Below, piece after piece: positions 10,663 to 20,487 of a stretch of DNA of 64,000 nucleotides. Source of the stretch: Stagonosporopsis chrysanthemi (lineage: Eukaryota > Ascomycota > Dothideomycetes > Pleosporales > Didymellaceae); assembly GCA_022560025.1 (NCBI GenBank), contig JAFISE010000033.1:173374-237373 (forward strand), read 5' to 3'. The notes beneath the pieces are model-generated. The model ran no database searches. It worked only from the letters and a program-made list of their open reading frames with translations, and was not told where the DNA came from. Both the position numbers and the translations under genes were made by a program. Every line of letters starts with the position of its first letter. The stretch's first letter is position 1.

Positions 10663-11811
10663 TCACTTACTGCGTAGGATGACCTCAGGAAATTCCCTGA
10701 TCTGATCCACCGCATGAGACTGTCCCTTCAGGACAAGGTCAAGGAAGCCTGTGATGTATGACACCGTAAGATTCATCATCCTGCTTCCTTCAATCGTGCC
10801 CAACACCAGACCAACCTCCTCTGGCAAGTGTCCCTGCAACCCAAGCACCTCTGTGACGAGCGGGAAGTCCGAGAAGCTGTAGTGTGCTGTATTTCTGACC
10901 TCAAATTCTCGCTTCCACCCAGACAGCTTGGGCCAAGTCGCCTTCCACGAGGGATCTGTCTCCTGCGTCTTGTTTTCGTGGCCAATGAGCATGAACGGCT
11001 GCTGCAGGCCAGATGTGATGACGGGGTCGAACATGGATCCATCGAGATTGATACCGCCACGGATGGAGGGAATCTTCAACATTGCAGCGGCTGCAGCAGC
11101 GCCTCCGAAAGAATGTCCTACAAGAGCGATCTTACGAACAGACTGTGCACAAAATCGACCGTACCCGGGTGTGATTGTGTTCATGAAAGTCTGGTTCCCC
11201 ATTTGCCGGTGCACATACGCGATGTCCTCCACGCGTGTAGCAAGCGCGAGCTCGAGCTCCGTATCGCTGAAGTCTATTCCCTTGACCAGAATACCTCCAG
11301 GAAACTCGACCACATCCGAATCGTAGGGGTGATCGATAGAAACCACGAGATATCCAGCGGCGGCAACGGATTGCAACATACTGCTGTAGAGCAGACGCGA
11401 AGTGCCCAAGGCGCCGGAGAAGAGTACGAGCGGGAAAGAACTCCTCTTGACAGATCGATTCGTAGAAGAAATCTCCGGCTTGCACGTCTCGAGTTCTAGT
11501 GCGGGGAAAGTGCCGTTTGGAAGACCATACGCGGCATATTGCTCGTCTTCAAACGCTGCGGTGGCTGGCGGCATGTATGCCTGCCGCTTCTTATAACGAC
11601 AATTAGCAACAGGTGCGAAGACTGAGACCATGATCTTCCGAGGGCTTCCGTCTTTGGCGAAAATGTCCAGACGTTCACTGTCGGTCAAAGCTGCGGTTGA
11701 GAGGGCCACATCGAAGTGGTGGGGTCCGATGATAGGAAGGACATTACAAGAAACTACGGGCAATGCCAAGAGCGTAAAAAAGACGTTATGAAGGAAGTTC
11801 AACGATGCCAT
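10663..11811 (-). CDS. Secreted alpha/beta hydrolase, PAF-acetylhydrolase-like
   Basis: Single-exon gene for 382 residues. A signal peptide (FLHNVFFTLLALPVVSC) opens the protein and NxS/T sites are scattered through it. The fold of platelet-activating-factor acetylhydrolase/lipoprotein phospholipase A2 is recognisable: FPLVLFSGALGTSRLLYSS (oxyanion region), YLVVSIDHPYDSDVVEFP, the nucleophile elbow GHSFGG with Ser234, the acid Asp257 in INLDGSMF, and His310 in NTAHYSFSD. Members remove short or oxidised acyl chains from phospholipids or act on other small esters; the fungal secreted group is poorly characterised, so the substrate is open. It shares a 510-bp divergent upstream region with the Zn2Cys6 regulator, which makes that regulator a candidate controller (inference only). 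Confidence 0.82.
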   Translation of the reverse strand: MASLNFLHNVFFTLLALPVVSCNVLPIIGPHHFDVALSTAALTDSERLDIFAKDGSPRKIMVSVFAPVANCRYKKRQAYMPPATAAFEDEQYAAYGLPNGTFPALELETCKPEISSTNRSVKRSSFPLVLFSGALGTSRLLYSSMLQSVAAAGYLVVSIDHPYDSDVVEFPGGILVKGIDFSDTELELALATRVEDIAYVHRQMGNQTFMNTITPGYGRFCAQSVRKIALVGHSFGGAAAAAAMLKIPSIRGGINLDGSMFDPVITSGLQQPFMLIGHENKTQETDPSWKATWPKLSGWKREFEVRNTAHYSFSDFPLVTEVLGLQGHLPEEVGLVLGTIEGSRMMNLTVSYITGFLDLVLKGQSHAVDQIREFPEVILRSK

Positions 11812-12321
11812 CTTAGGGACCAGAGATATGCTTTGCAGTTGTGAGGTGGAGCAGAAAGTGGTTGATTAGCCATCCCCAAGACGGCCGGCGAATACATTTT
11901 TATAGTCTCAATGGGCTGTACAGATGCACTGTTGCGATATTTGCAGCGCACTTTCATGTCCCAAAACGGTCTTCGAGTCGGTGCTCATAGAAAGATTGTA
12001 CAGACTTCGTTCAATACACTAGGCTTAGCTTGATTTGGAAAGCGCACTAGCCGCGCCCTTTCCCTGCCTCATTTGGCTTAGCTGATCCCCACTTCACCTC
12101 CCACAATGGCCCAGCCTATGAGCATCTACCCCGGTTTCTCTGCTATGCCATAGACCGGCCCGAGTGCAACCTGTAGGAAAGATGCACAGCCTCACGTTGA
12201 CTCACGCGGTCCTAGCCAGTCGAGTTGCGGGCGAGTTTGCGCCATAATACTGCCTCTTTCTTTTTAGTCTCTTCGAAGAATCAAAGCCATCCTGCATTCA
12301 CAGTACTCTCAAGACTACCAA
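11812..12321. other. Divergent intergenic region, hydrolase / Zn2Cys6 regulator
   Basis: 510 bp without a gene; carries the hydrolase TATA box and the regulator's upstream sequence. A CT-rich stretch just before the regulator start is the usual fungal pyrimidine-rich leader. Confidence 0.4.
11897..11904 (-). promoter_or_regulatory. TATA box of the PAF-acetylhydrolase-like gene
   Basis: TATAAAAA on the minus strand, about 86-93 bp ahead of the start codon. Confidence 0.5.
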
Positions 12322-13837
12322 ATGCCGCAAATAAGCGGACCATTCGACGGTCGCAAAGCTCGAAAGAAGCGATGCGACCGTTGCGTTGAACGTCAAATCA
12401 AGGTATGGCTGAAGCATTGCGCCTCTTACTTACGTAGTCGTCAATTGACCAACCGTTCCAGTGTGCTGGCGGACGCCCCTGTCTAAACTGCAGCAAGACC
12501 AACCATGAATGTCACACGATGATAACACGGGAACCTACTGCTTGGGTCTTCGTTCATGCTACCAAGGCACAAGATTCGCACGACAAGCGTATGCAAAAAA
12601 GGGGAACTACCGCTTCCTTGCCTCGGCAGGCTTCTGCTACACGGAGCGATATTCATCTGACATACTTCTTTACATCGTTCTTATCGCAGAACGCATTCAC
12701 GAGCGTTTCTGAACAGTTCCAAATCTCGCTCTCTGCCCTTATTCACAGCTCTGCCGGACTCCGTGATGCAATCAGCGCAATCTCCGCACTGCACCTTACT
12801 CAAGCTACAGGGGCTACTCCAGCTAAGGGCGACGATCCTGCCGCACTGCATGCGTATACCCGCTCGGTTCAGTGTATGCAAGCTAAGATTGTTTCGGGAT
12901 CGATTGTACGCGACCCTGCAGCGTTGTGGACGACACTGTTATTGGGCATTTTCGAGGTAAGTGAGTATGCTCGCACTCAAATCCTGAACAGGAGATCTGC
13001 CATATTGACCACTTACAGCTGATGCGTGACCCGACCGGCACAAATTGGCTTGTGCATTTCTTGCACGGTACGAGTACTATGTTGTGCCTGCGAGGCCCTG
13101 GTATGCTGTTGCATTCGAGTAAGGAGTACGAAACTCATCAAGCTTTCTTCGTCAGTGCGCGGATTTTTGAGATTTCTCGCGCTCTTATATACACTGAATC
13201 GACCTTCCTTACCACACCGGAGTGGAGTGCCGCAGTCGAGACATACTGGACGCAGCATCCAACCGCCTGGACGCCTAAGGAGGCCTTGTTCGATATACTG
13301 CCACAATTTGTAGACCTGGCCATGCGGACTTCTGCCTTTGTTGTTGACGTTCAGAGCGAGCCAGGCCAGAGACATCACACTGCGGCTTCGTTGGCGCAGG
13401 AGGGCCTTGTTCTGGAATCCAAACTTTGTGACTGGTATACGACTTTCTCTTCTTGGACCTCAATCATGTCCGACAATAGCGGACCTGACTCGGAGCTCAG
13501 TATTGCACTGCTCTACTACTATACCATCTCCATCTACCTTGATGGCCTCTTCTCTTACCATGCACCATTCACAATATCGTCAGCACCCACTTCTCCGATG
13601 TTGAGCCGCGCTGTAGTCGAGACATACGTGGAAAGTATCCTTACCTTGAGCCAAGGATTGTTGGCTCAAGGATGTGCAGGTATTCTGCTATTCTTTCCGC
13701 TGCGAGTCGCAGGTGCACGTGCTTGGGACCCGGAATCTCGACTGAGCATACTGCGGATACTGAGTTTGATAACGCAAAGGGGATTTACTGTCGCTCAGTC
13801 CTTTGTGACTGACCTGAGCGATCTATGGGGAATCTAA
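12322..13837 (+). CDS. Zn2Cys6 (Gal4-type) transcription factor
   Basis: Three exons (12322-12402, 12462-12956, 13019-13837) give 464 residues. The binuclear zinc cluster is at the very N-terminus and is split by the first intron: CDRCVERQIKC is on exon 1 and the start of exon 2, and CAGGRPCLNCSKTNHEC completes the C-x2-C-x6-C-x5-C-x2-C-x6-C pattern. A basic KARKKR run precedes it. The rest resembles the fungal-specific regulatory region (DUF3468/TF_2 type): mostly helical, LRDAISAISALHL near residue 115 and long helical segments to the end. Probably a nuclear, sequence-specific regulator; targets unknown. The intergenic region shared with the secreted hydrolase suggests co-regulation but does not prove it. 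Confidence 0.82.
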
Positions 13838-14695
13838 CTAAGGTCAAAACACATTGCGCCCAGACTCGGTACACATCGAATGCGGGGCAGTGATCGAAGC
13901 AATCAAGCATCGGATATTACGGAAGAAGAAACCACAAGATAGGATAGATCAGAGCAGGAGCCATGTAGCCTATCGAGCAGAGCAAGTCGACCTGTCAAGC
14001 CTCGCATCGAGTACACGGGTGACGTAAGTAGCGTACGCTAACGGTGACATCGCGGCTCTGCAAACAAGTTCTAACTGCACTGAGTAACAGTACACGCGAC
14101 CTCCTTCCACACTCGTCGTTCGGCCGACCTTCCGAACTAGCCCCCGCCCCCAGATCTACATTGCTTGTAATGCTAAGCTCTGCTTTGCTTCTCTTACAAC
14201 GTGCGGAAGCAACAACTAATAGTTCTTTTGGTATCATGGCAAGTACGACGCTCAGGGAGGCCTTTGATGGTGCCGACCGACAGACTCCGAATGTGACATC
14301 ACTTCTGGTGGGCACATCTGGCCAAGGACTTACGAGGTCAAGAACCGGTTGACAGTGACAAGACTCAAGAGATTGGCGCAGCAGAGGAGGCTTCGTAATC
14401 CTCCGCGTAACGGAAAGCTTGGTACAGATCTTCCGTACAGCCTCATTCGACACGCCACATGTGCTTTGGCTGGAGCAATGCTATTGATAGACACTGCAAG
14501 GTTCCCCACATGCTGCCAACACCAGTACACAGCCGCTATGCTGTCGATCTCCTTGGAGCCGCGTGTGTGGGGGGTTGTATAAAGCTCACGTAGTTTCTGG
14601 TGAATCTGCCACACCAACAACTATCACTTCAAGAGCTCAACTACTCACTGTTCCCACGAACCATCACACCTCCATCCCCCACACCAAAACACACC
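13838..14695. other. Intergenic, no gene seen
   Basis: About 860 bp between the Zn2Cys6 gene and the GPI-type protein gene. Only short incoherent frames. The last 120 bp contain the TATA box and a C/A-rich leader of the next gene. Confidence 0.4.
14577..14583 (+). promoter_or_regulatory. TATA box of the cysteine-rich GPI-type protein gene
   Basis: TATAAAG about 113-119 bp upstream of the start codon at 14696, followed by the C/A-rich leader common in highly expressed fungal genes. Confidence 0.45.
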
Positions 14696-15359
14696 ATGCA
14701 GTTCCCACAACTCGTCCTCCTATTCACCCTCGCCGCCACTATCGCTGCCCAGGACGTCGACAACAACGACATCCCGCAGCAGTGCCGCTCCATCTGCGCC
14801 AACGTCGTGCAATGGAGCCAAAGCTGCGACATCAACAGTACGCCGCCCTTCCCCCTTCCCAATCCCACATACCACACACGAACCCACTAATACATGTCCC
14901 GACCCCCCAGACAACCTAAACGACCAGCAGGAACTCCAGTGCATCTGCGGCGCGACCGACGCCGCGTCCATTGTGCCCGCGTGCGACGCCTGCGTGCGCA
15001 ACTTCAACAGCGGCGACGGCGGAGACGTGCACGACATTCTCACGTCGTGCAGCTTCGCCAGCACGAGCTACAGTCCTGCGCCTACGTCGACGCTGGTCGC
15101 GTCTGCCTCAGCGCCTGCGTCTGCGTCTGCGTCTCCATCTGCGTCTCCATCTGCCTCTGCATCGACACCAGCCGGTATCTCTGCCTCAGCCTCCCGCGCT
15201 TCAAACTCTGCCTCAGCCTCTACCTCTTCCTCTGCCTCTGCGTCCGCAGCGCAGAGCTCCGCGCCCGCACAGCAGTCCACCAACGCCGGTGCGACCCAGG
15301 CGGCAGCAGCCGGCGTGGCGGGCCTTGGTGCCTTTGGCATTGCGCTTGCCCTGTTGTGA
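14696..15359 (+). CDS. Small secreted cysteine-rich protein, putative GPI-anchored
   Basis: Two exons (14696-14837, 14911-15359) give 196 residues. Signal peptide MQFPQLVLLFTLAATIAAQ, then a domain of about 75 residues with eight cysteines (QQC, SIC, QSC, QCIC, PAC, DAC, TSC), which would make four disulphides. Next comes a tail of about 95 residues made almost only of Ser and Ala with some Pro and Thr, then a hydrophobic C-terminus (AAAAGVAGLGAFGIALALL) that fits a GPI-attachment signal. This is the layout of fungal wall or membrane surface proteins. Cysteine spacing does not match CFEM, so I do not call it that. Intron 1 is 73 bp. Function unknown; could be a wall protein or an effector-like protein. 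Confidence 0.8.
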
Positions 15360-16326
15360 GGCGGGTGCAGGTCTTTCTTCCCGGGCGGGGGGGGGGGGAC
15401 TCGTGAACATGGCGACGGGGTCCTGGGCGCTGTGCATGCGTGGTTCTGGTGTTGCTTTTGCTTTTGCTTTTCGTACACAACATGTACAGTGATGCGATGT
15501 CAAATCGCAGTCGCAGTCGCAGTCTCAGTCGCAGTCGCAGTCGCAGCCGCAGTCGCAGCCGCAGTCGCAGCCGCAGTCGCAGTCTCAGTCGTTACCCGCG
15601 CGCGTGTCTGTCTTGCGTGAGGTAATAGCGCCGAAGTGAGGTTCTGAGCCTCGTCTCTTTCTCCATCGAGAGGCATTTGAGTAGTTAGTTGTAATCGAGT
15701 CGTGCAAAAAACCCTGTCTACGTCGACCGTTCGTTACGGTGAAACAACACCCATGCTGTCTGTCACGTTTCTTTGCTGTGTTTGGCCCCCTGATCAAGTC
15801 GTGCATCTCAACGAGACCACGTTTTGCGCGAAGTTTGCGCTGGAAGGATTGGATTTGGCTTGGCAGGGAGAAGGTGGTGTGGTTGTGTAGGGTATAACTG
15901 AGCAGAGATCGGGCTGTTATCAAGCGTCGAGGAGTTTCGGTGCATGTGAGCAAAGCAATGCATTTGCACGGAGTATATACGAGCAGAGCGCGTGCTCCGC
16001 ACTCAATCGGATCCATTACATGGCCATGTATGTACAAAGGAGACGGGTATAACGAAGCGCTGTACAATGCGATGCAATGCCAGCGCGGCAGCTTGAGGTG
16101 CAGAAACAAAAGAAAAAAAAAAAAAGAATTCAAGAAATCCAAACCCAGACCCAACCCAATCCAAGACCAAGATCGTGAGGTGCCCCCAAAAACCAAACCA
16201 GAGCGCCGGTCGTGATGCGTCATGCGCTTTTACCCAAACGTTATTCACCAATCCAGAAATGCCGCCAGACGAAACGAAACAATGCTATACAAAAGGAAGA
16301 CGTCCCAATCTTTATCAACGGCTCAC
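15360..16326. other. Intergenic between convergent genes, with G-run, hexamer repeat and A-run
   Basis: 3' flanks of the GPI-type gene and of MPS1. Holds a run of ten G near 15389, a (TCGCAG)n hexamer array (listed separately) and a 13-A run near 16112. No gene supported; the long Arg/Ser frames here are only translations of the hexamer repeat. Confidence 0.45.
15505..15591. repeat. (TCGCAG)n hexanucleotide array, about 14 units
   Basis: Tandem TCGCAG units with TCGCAG/CCGCAG/TCTCAG variants, uninterrupted for about 87 bp. It stays open in several frames and reads as Ser-Arg or Ala-Val repeats, but lies outside any gene. Confidence 0.85.
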
Positions 16327-18219
16327 TCACTCGCTCTCCAACAACTGCCTAATCTTCTCGTAAAAACTCGCCGGGTACTGCCGAATCTCTTCATCGGTGG
16401 GTGCCGGCTTATTGGGATCGCGGAACCGATCCGCCACGCGCTGGATGATCTGGCCAAGCAGGTCCTGCGGGATTCGCAGATCGTCGCCGCCGTCGGGATA
16501 CAGGAAAACGTCTCGTTCGTCCAGCAGCTGGGCGACGGTCGGGCGGCGCTTGGGGTCGCGGTTCAGACAGCGGCGGAGCGTCGCTTTCAGACCGGGCGGG
16601 ACGCGGACATGGCCAACGCCTAGATCCGGGAAGGCGATTTCGTGGTTGCGGTTGACGATGGCGAGGACGCGGGCCATTTGGTTGGCAATGTGGGCGAAAG
16701 GCGGGCGGCCGTACACCATCTGGTACAAGATGCAGCCTAGGGACCACACGTCCGAGGGCTTGCCGAGCGCCATGTCCTTGCTGCCGTGGCCGTTGCTGAG
16801 CTGGCCCTGGGCGCCGCCAGAGCTGTCTTCAAGGCTTTCGGGCGACATGTAGTTGGGGGTGCCGATGTGCGAGTCGCGGTGGACGTTGACGGTGTGGTCG
16901 GTTTCAATGGCGTTGGCGATGCCAAAGTCGATTAGCTTGAGGCGGCCAGAAACGAGGAGGAAGTTGGCGGGCTTGAGATCTGAGTGTACAATATCATGCT
17001 CATGAACGGCGCCGACGCATTCGAGCATCTCTTTCCAGTAAAAGCGCGTAAAGGAGAGGTCGAGCTGGCCGGGGGCGGAGGAGTCTGTGGGGTCGAGCTT
17101 CATGCGGATGATGCGGGCCAGGTCAGACTCGCCGATTTCCATGAGCTGTTGATGTTAAGAAAGAACTGTTGGAAAGAAGACGGCTCGACGTACCACACTC
17201 AGGATCTGCCGTTGCTCGTCCACCTCCCAGTCGTAGAGGCGGACTACCCGCTCGACATTTTTTAATTTTTGAAGGAGATCAATCTCGCCCTTGTAGCCTC
17301 GGACTGCAGCCTCGTCGGCGTCTTCGAGCTTCACTCGTTTCAAGGCAAGCAGCTTGAAGTTCTCGGCCATGACACGGTACACGGCCGAACTACCCCCCCG
17401 CCCTATCCGGTCCATCTGGGAGTAGTGCTTTCCGTTGACCGACAATGTGCTTCTCTTCTTGCGCTCTCTCTGCTTGGTGGTCGTAGCAGCACCCGCAGCT
17501 GCAGTGGCAGCCTCCAGAACTGACATCTTTGGTGGCGGCGGCGGCGGCGCAGGTCTTCGGGGTGTGTTGGCATCTCTGGAGTGCAACGGCGCGGGCTTCT
17601 CTGGCTGTTCCTGTGGCGCAGGCGATTGATGTCTTTGGAGGGGCGATTGCTCTGTCGGGCGCTCGTCTCGGACTTTCATGACCGAGTCGGTCATTTTCAA
17701 GACGGAATCAGTCATTTTCAAGACGGAATCAGGCACGTTTGCGTCTTCTTCCTTCACCCTCACTACAGACGCCGCCAGGTTCTCCTGGTCCTGCGACGGT
17801 GGGTGGTCCTCTTCGCTCTGGGGCGTCCGTCGGAATCTGCGCATCGGGGCGCCTCGCAGTGGTACGCGCTTGATGCGCAGGCTGGGTGCGGGCGTGACGG
17901 TGTCCTGCTGAAGTCTCTCGGGAGTATTCGACGCGGAGCCGTTGCGCGAGATTTTCAGCTTCGGCTTCCTCCGCTCGGGCGACGCAACAGTGCTGCTTTG
18001 GGCGAGCAGGGCCGTGGTCAGGGCGCTCAGCTTCATGGGCTGGGGGATCTCGTCGTCGGAGCTGTCGCCAATGTCGATGCTCTGCATCATGGGGGCATTG
18101 GCGGCAAAGCCCTGCGACTCGCCCAGCACGGACATGGGCGAGTCTCTGCGCACGCGGCTCGAGGGCTGCACGCGCATCCGGCCGTAGGAGCCCATGGGCG
18201 TCGGGGACGCGGTCGCCAT
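16327..18219 (-). CDS. MPS1: Dual-specificity protein kinase Mps1/TTK (spindle checkpoint, spindle pole body)
   Basis: Two exons (18219-17194, 17145-16327) separated by a 48-bp intron give 614 residues. The N-terminal 260 residues are low-complexity regulatory sequence with many SP/TP sites. The kinase domain runs about 265-550: glycine loop RIGRGGSSAV (271-280), Lys294 in LALKRV, the catalytic loop IVHSDLKPANFL with Asp398, DFG at 415-417 and MSPESLED. The HSDLKPANF variant of the HRD loop and the SSAVYRV glycine loop are typical of Mps1/TTK. It phosphorylates kinetochore and checkpoint proteins to hold anaphase until chromosomes attach. A short C-terminal extension follows the domain. An internal triplicated heptapeptide (DSVLKMT, residues 164-184) is encoded by 21-bp tandem repeats. 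Confidence 0.93.
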
Positions 18220-18664
18220 TGCGGGATTGCGGGCGGTTACGTGCGGCGCGTCGCTATATAGAGGTCGGGGAGGCTATCTGGCTAGCGAATGTTGCTGTAG
18301 TGTTAGTTGCGCATACATGGGCCCGGAGGCAGGCGCTGTCTGCTGTAGGGATGCTGGCGGTGGATTGAGATGTGAGGTCGTGGACCGCGCGACGGGTGTG
18401 GAGTTGGTGGTTGCCGTTGCCCAGCAACACACGAGTAAACACGCACAGTCTGGGCCCGGGGCACAATTATGTCACGGCCCGCATCGGCCAGACTCGATTT
18501 GCACAGTTGGGCGATTTTTCAGGTTGGATTCTTTTTCGTCCAGCGATATGTGGGACGATTACAGCACGTGATATACAACGTTCAAACAGCCCCCCAATGG
18601 TCTATGCGAATTCGCCGCCAGTCCTGCACGCCCCCGCAACGCCTGGTATGCAAAGCAATCAGAT
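18220..18664. other. Intergenic: MPS1 upstream region and PTC7 3' flank
   Basis: 445 bp; nothing beyond the MPS1 promoter expected here. A TATATAG stretch at about 18255 lies 36 bp above the MPS1 start, close for a TATA box. Confidence 0.35.
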
Positions 18665-19927
18665 TTAAAGTTTTGACGATATGGCCGACGGCTCCTCCAG
18701 GACAATGGCGATGACGGCTGCAATGTCATCGGGCTTGCCGCCGTGCCAGCCCTCGCCCGGGTAGTACTTTTGCACTTCCTTGGCAAACGGCCCATCGCGG
18801 CGGGTGTTCTTGCCCGTGTCCTTGGCCTCCTTTGCGATGGCGGTGGCTACAATGGCCTGCAGAGACTTGCTATCGGCTCTGCGTGCCGAGCGGGCCTGTA
18901 CGAGGTTGGCCAGATCGTGTCCGACGTCCATGGCGCCGCTCTTTTCGACCCAGGCGCCGGCAGCCACCATGTGCTTGCTGACGATGCTGAGGGTGTCCTG
19001 GGGGCTGAGATTGTCCCACACGCCGTCGGTGGCAAAGACGAGGACGTCGCCGTGGCGGACGTTGTGGTGGGTGACGCTCGACTCCTTGGGCTTGTCGGAG
19101 AGGGCAGACGGGCCGCCAAACATGGCCTCCTGCACAAGCATGCGGTAGGGTGTTTTGGAGAGCTGGTAAGGGGTGTTGAAGCCGTGCGTCTGGGGCTGGG
19201 TGAAGTGTCGCACGGCATTAAGGCCAATGTGCATGAAACCGGAATCGCCCAGATTCGCAACCTCGACGTTACCGTCGGGCTCGGCGACGGCCAAGCATGC
19301 AGTGCTGCCGCCGCCCTCGATGCTGTCGTCTTCGGTGACCTCGTCGTACGCGACCTGCAGCAGCTCTTTGGGATGCAGCGACGTGGTGTTGAAGCCGTGG
19401 GGGAACGAGCGGGCGGCGCACGCCATGTACTCGCACAGGCCGTGGGCAAAGTCGGCGGGATCGATGCCAGACTCGACCCAGCCACCGACGCCGTCGGCTA
19501 CTCCGAAGACGGCCGTCTTGGTGTCGCCGACCTGGCTGTAGAAGAGGGCGTCCTGGCCACTGCGCAGGCGCTTCCGCTTGTCGAGGCTCTCTTTGCACTC
19601 GCGCCAGTCGTCATGGCGCTGGGAGGGGTCGTGCAGGGGCGCGGTGAACAGGTGCTGGCGGGCGTCGAAGTGGTGCTGCTTGGCGCAGAAGGAGGCGGCG
19701 ACGTGGTACGAGTACTGCGCGGGGCGCGCAGCGACACTCAGGGACCGCAGGCCGGCTGCGTTCGGGGACGTGTCGCGCTGCAGCGGACAGGTGGGCGCGC
19801 GCTGGGGGGGGAGGGCGGTAGCAGAGGCCGCGGCGGAGAGGGCGAAGAGCAGCAGGCCCGAGGCAGCGCGCCGCGAGGGCAGGCGGGCGGCGTGGGCGGC
19901 GCTGGCAATGGCAATGGCATACGACAT
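18665..19927 (-). CDS. PTC7: Mitochondrial PP2C-type protein phosphatase Ptc7 (Azr1-like)
   Basis: Single-exon gene for 420 residues, starting at the ATG at 19927. The N-terminal 60 residues are Ala/Arg-rich with a hydrophobic stretch (ASGLLLFALSAAASATAL), which fits mitochondrial targeting and a membrane segment. The PP2C metal-binding motifs are in order: FGVADGVGGW, GGGSTACLAV, NLGDSGFM, FATDGVWDNL and KPDDIAAVIAIV near the C-terminus. The DALFYSQVGDTKTAVFGV entry and the MLVQEAMFGGPSALSDKP segment are typical of the Ptc7/Azr1 group rather than Ptc1-4. In yeast Ptc7 dephosphorylates the coenzyme-Q enzyme Coq7 in mitochondria; S. pombe azr1 confers 5-azacytidine resistance. Divergent from PRP4 with 560 bp between. 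Confidence 0.9.
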   Translation of the reverse strand: MSYAIAIASAAHAARLPSRRAASGLLLFALSAAASATALPPQRAPTCPLQRDTSPNAAGLRSLSVAARPAQYSYHVAASFCAKQHHFDARQHLFTAPLHDPSQRHDDWRECKESLDKRKRLRSGQDALFYSQVGDTKTAVFGVADGVGGWVESGIDPADFAHGLCEYMACAARSFPHGFNTTSLHPKELLQVAYDEVTEDDSIEGGGSTACLAVAEPDGNVEVANLGDSGFMHIGLNAVRHFTQPQTHGFNTPYQLSKTPYRMLVQEAMFGGPSALSDKPKESSVTHHNVRHGDVLVFATDGVWDNLSPQDTLSIVSKHMVAAGAWVEKSGAMDVGHDLANLVQARSARRADSKSLQAIVATAIAKEAKDTGKNTRRDGPFAKEVQKYYPGEGWHGGKPDDIAAVIAIVLEEPSAISSKL

Positions 19928-20487
19928 GGCCACAGCCCAGGCCTTGCAGTCAGGTCAGCGGGGTGGGAGCGGGAGGGCGTGGGGAGGGTGCTGGGCTGGG
20001 GCTGCTGGGCTGCTGGGCTGGGGACTGCGCATGCTGGCGGCGCCGACGGGCTGCGACCACACGACGGGACGAACAAACTTCTGAGCTAGGGCAAGGGAGG
20101 CGCGCCGATCCGGCAGACGAGGGGAGCACTGGGGGTGCGCGGGGGCCGACTTACGACAAGCACATTCATCGCACGCGCGGCGAGGGAGACGGCGATGCAG
20201 TGAGTCAATGAGCGGAGGAAGCACTCGTGCCCGCAGTGGCAGCCACTGCACCGTCCCCGCGAGACGTGTCCAAGACGTGTCCAAGACGTGTCCGCTCGGC
20301 GCGTCGACTCGCGCTGTCGCAGCTCCGACTGCAGCGCCGTCGAGTGGCATGGCCGACGCTAAGCCCTACGCCCGCCGCCCGCCGCCCGCCGCTCGCCGGG
20401 CTGGGGAACTTCTTTTCGCGCCGCCTCACACGGCACCGCTGCACAGCACTTGCGCCCCGCAGCACCACCGCGGCCCCGTCTGTCGCC
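19928..20487. promoter_or_regulatory. Divergent promoter region PTC7 / PRP4 with 3x 11-bp repeat
   Basis: 560 GC-rich bp between start codons. Three perfect or near-perfect tandem copies of AGACGTGTCCA lie at 20262-20294. Confidence 0.5.
20262..20294. repeat. AGACGTGTCCA x3 tandem repeat
   Basis: Three adjacent 11-bp units, the last ending in G instead of A; lies about 200 bp above PRP4 and 335 bp above PTC7. Confidence 0.85.

Noticed and set aside
14696..15359. CFEM domain in the cysteine-rich surface protein
   Set aside because: Eight cysteines are present but the spacing does not follow the CFEM pattern (no C-x-C followed by the DxxC spacing).
15432..15625. Ser-Arg-rich frames that look like SR proteins
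   Set aside because: Direct translation of the TCGCAG hexamer array in an intergenic region.
1..16000. Secondary-metabolite or nitrile-pathway gene cluster
   Set aside because: Neighbours are housekeeping (ERG10, SNU114) or unrelated secreted proteins; no synthase, P450, transporter or nitrilase is visible.
18743..20089. 448-codon plus-strand frame opposite PTC7
   Set aside because: Antisense to a well-supported phosphatase; open only because of high GC.
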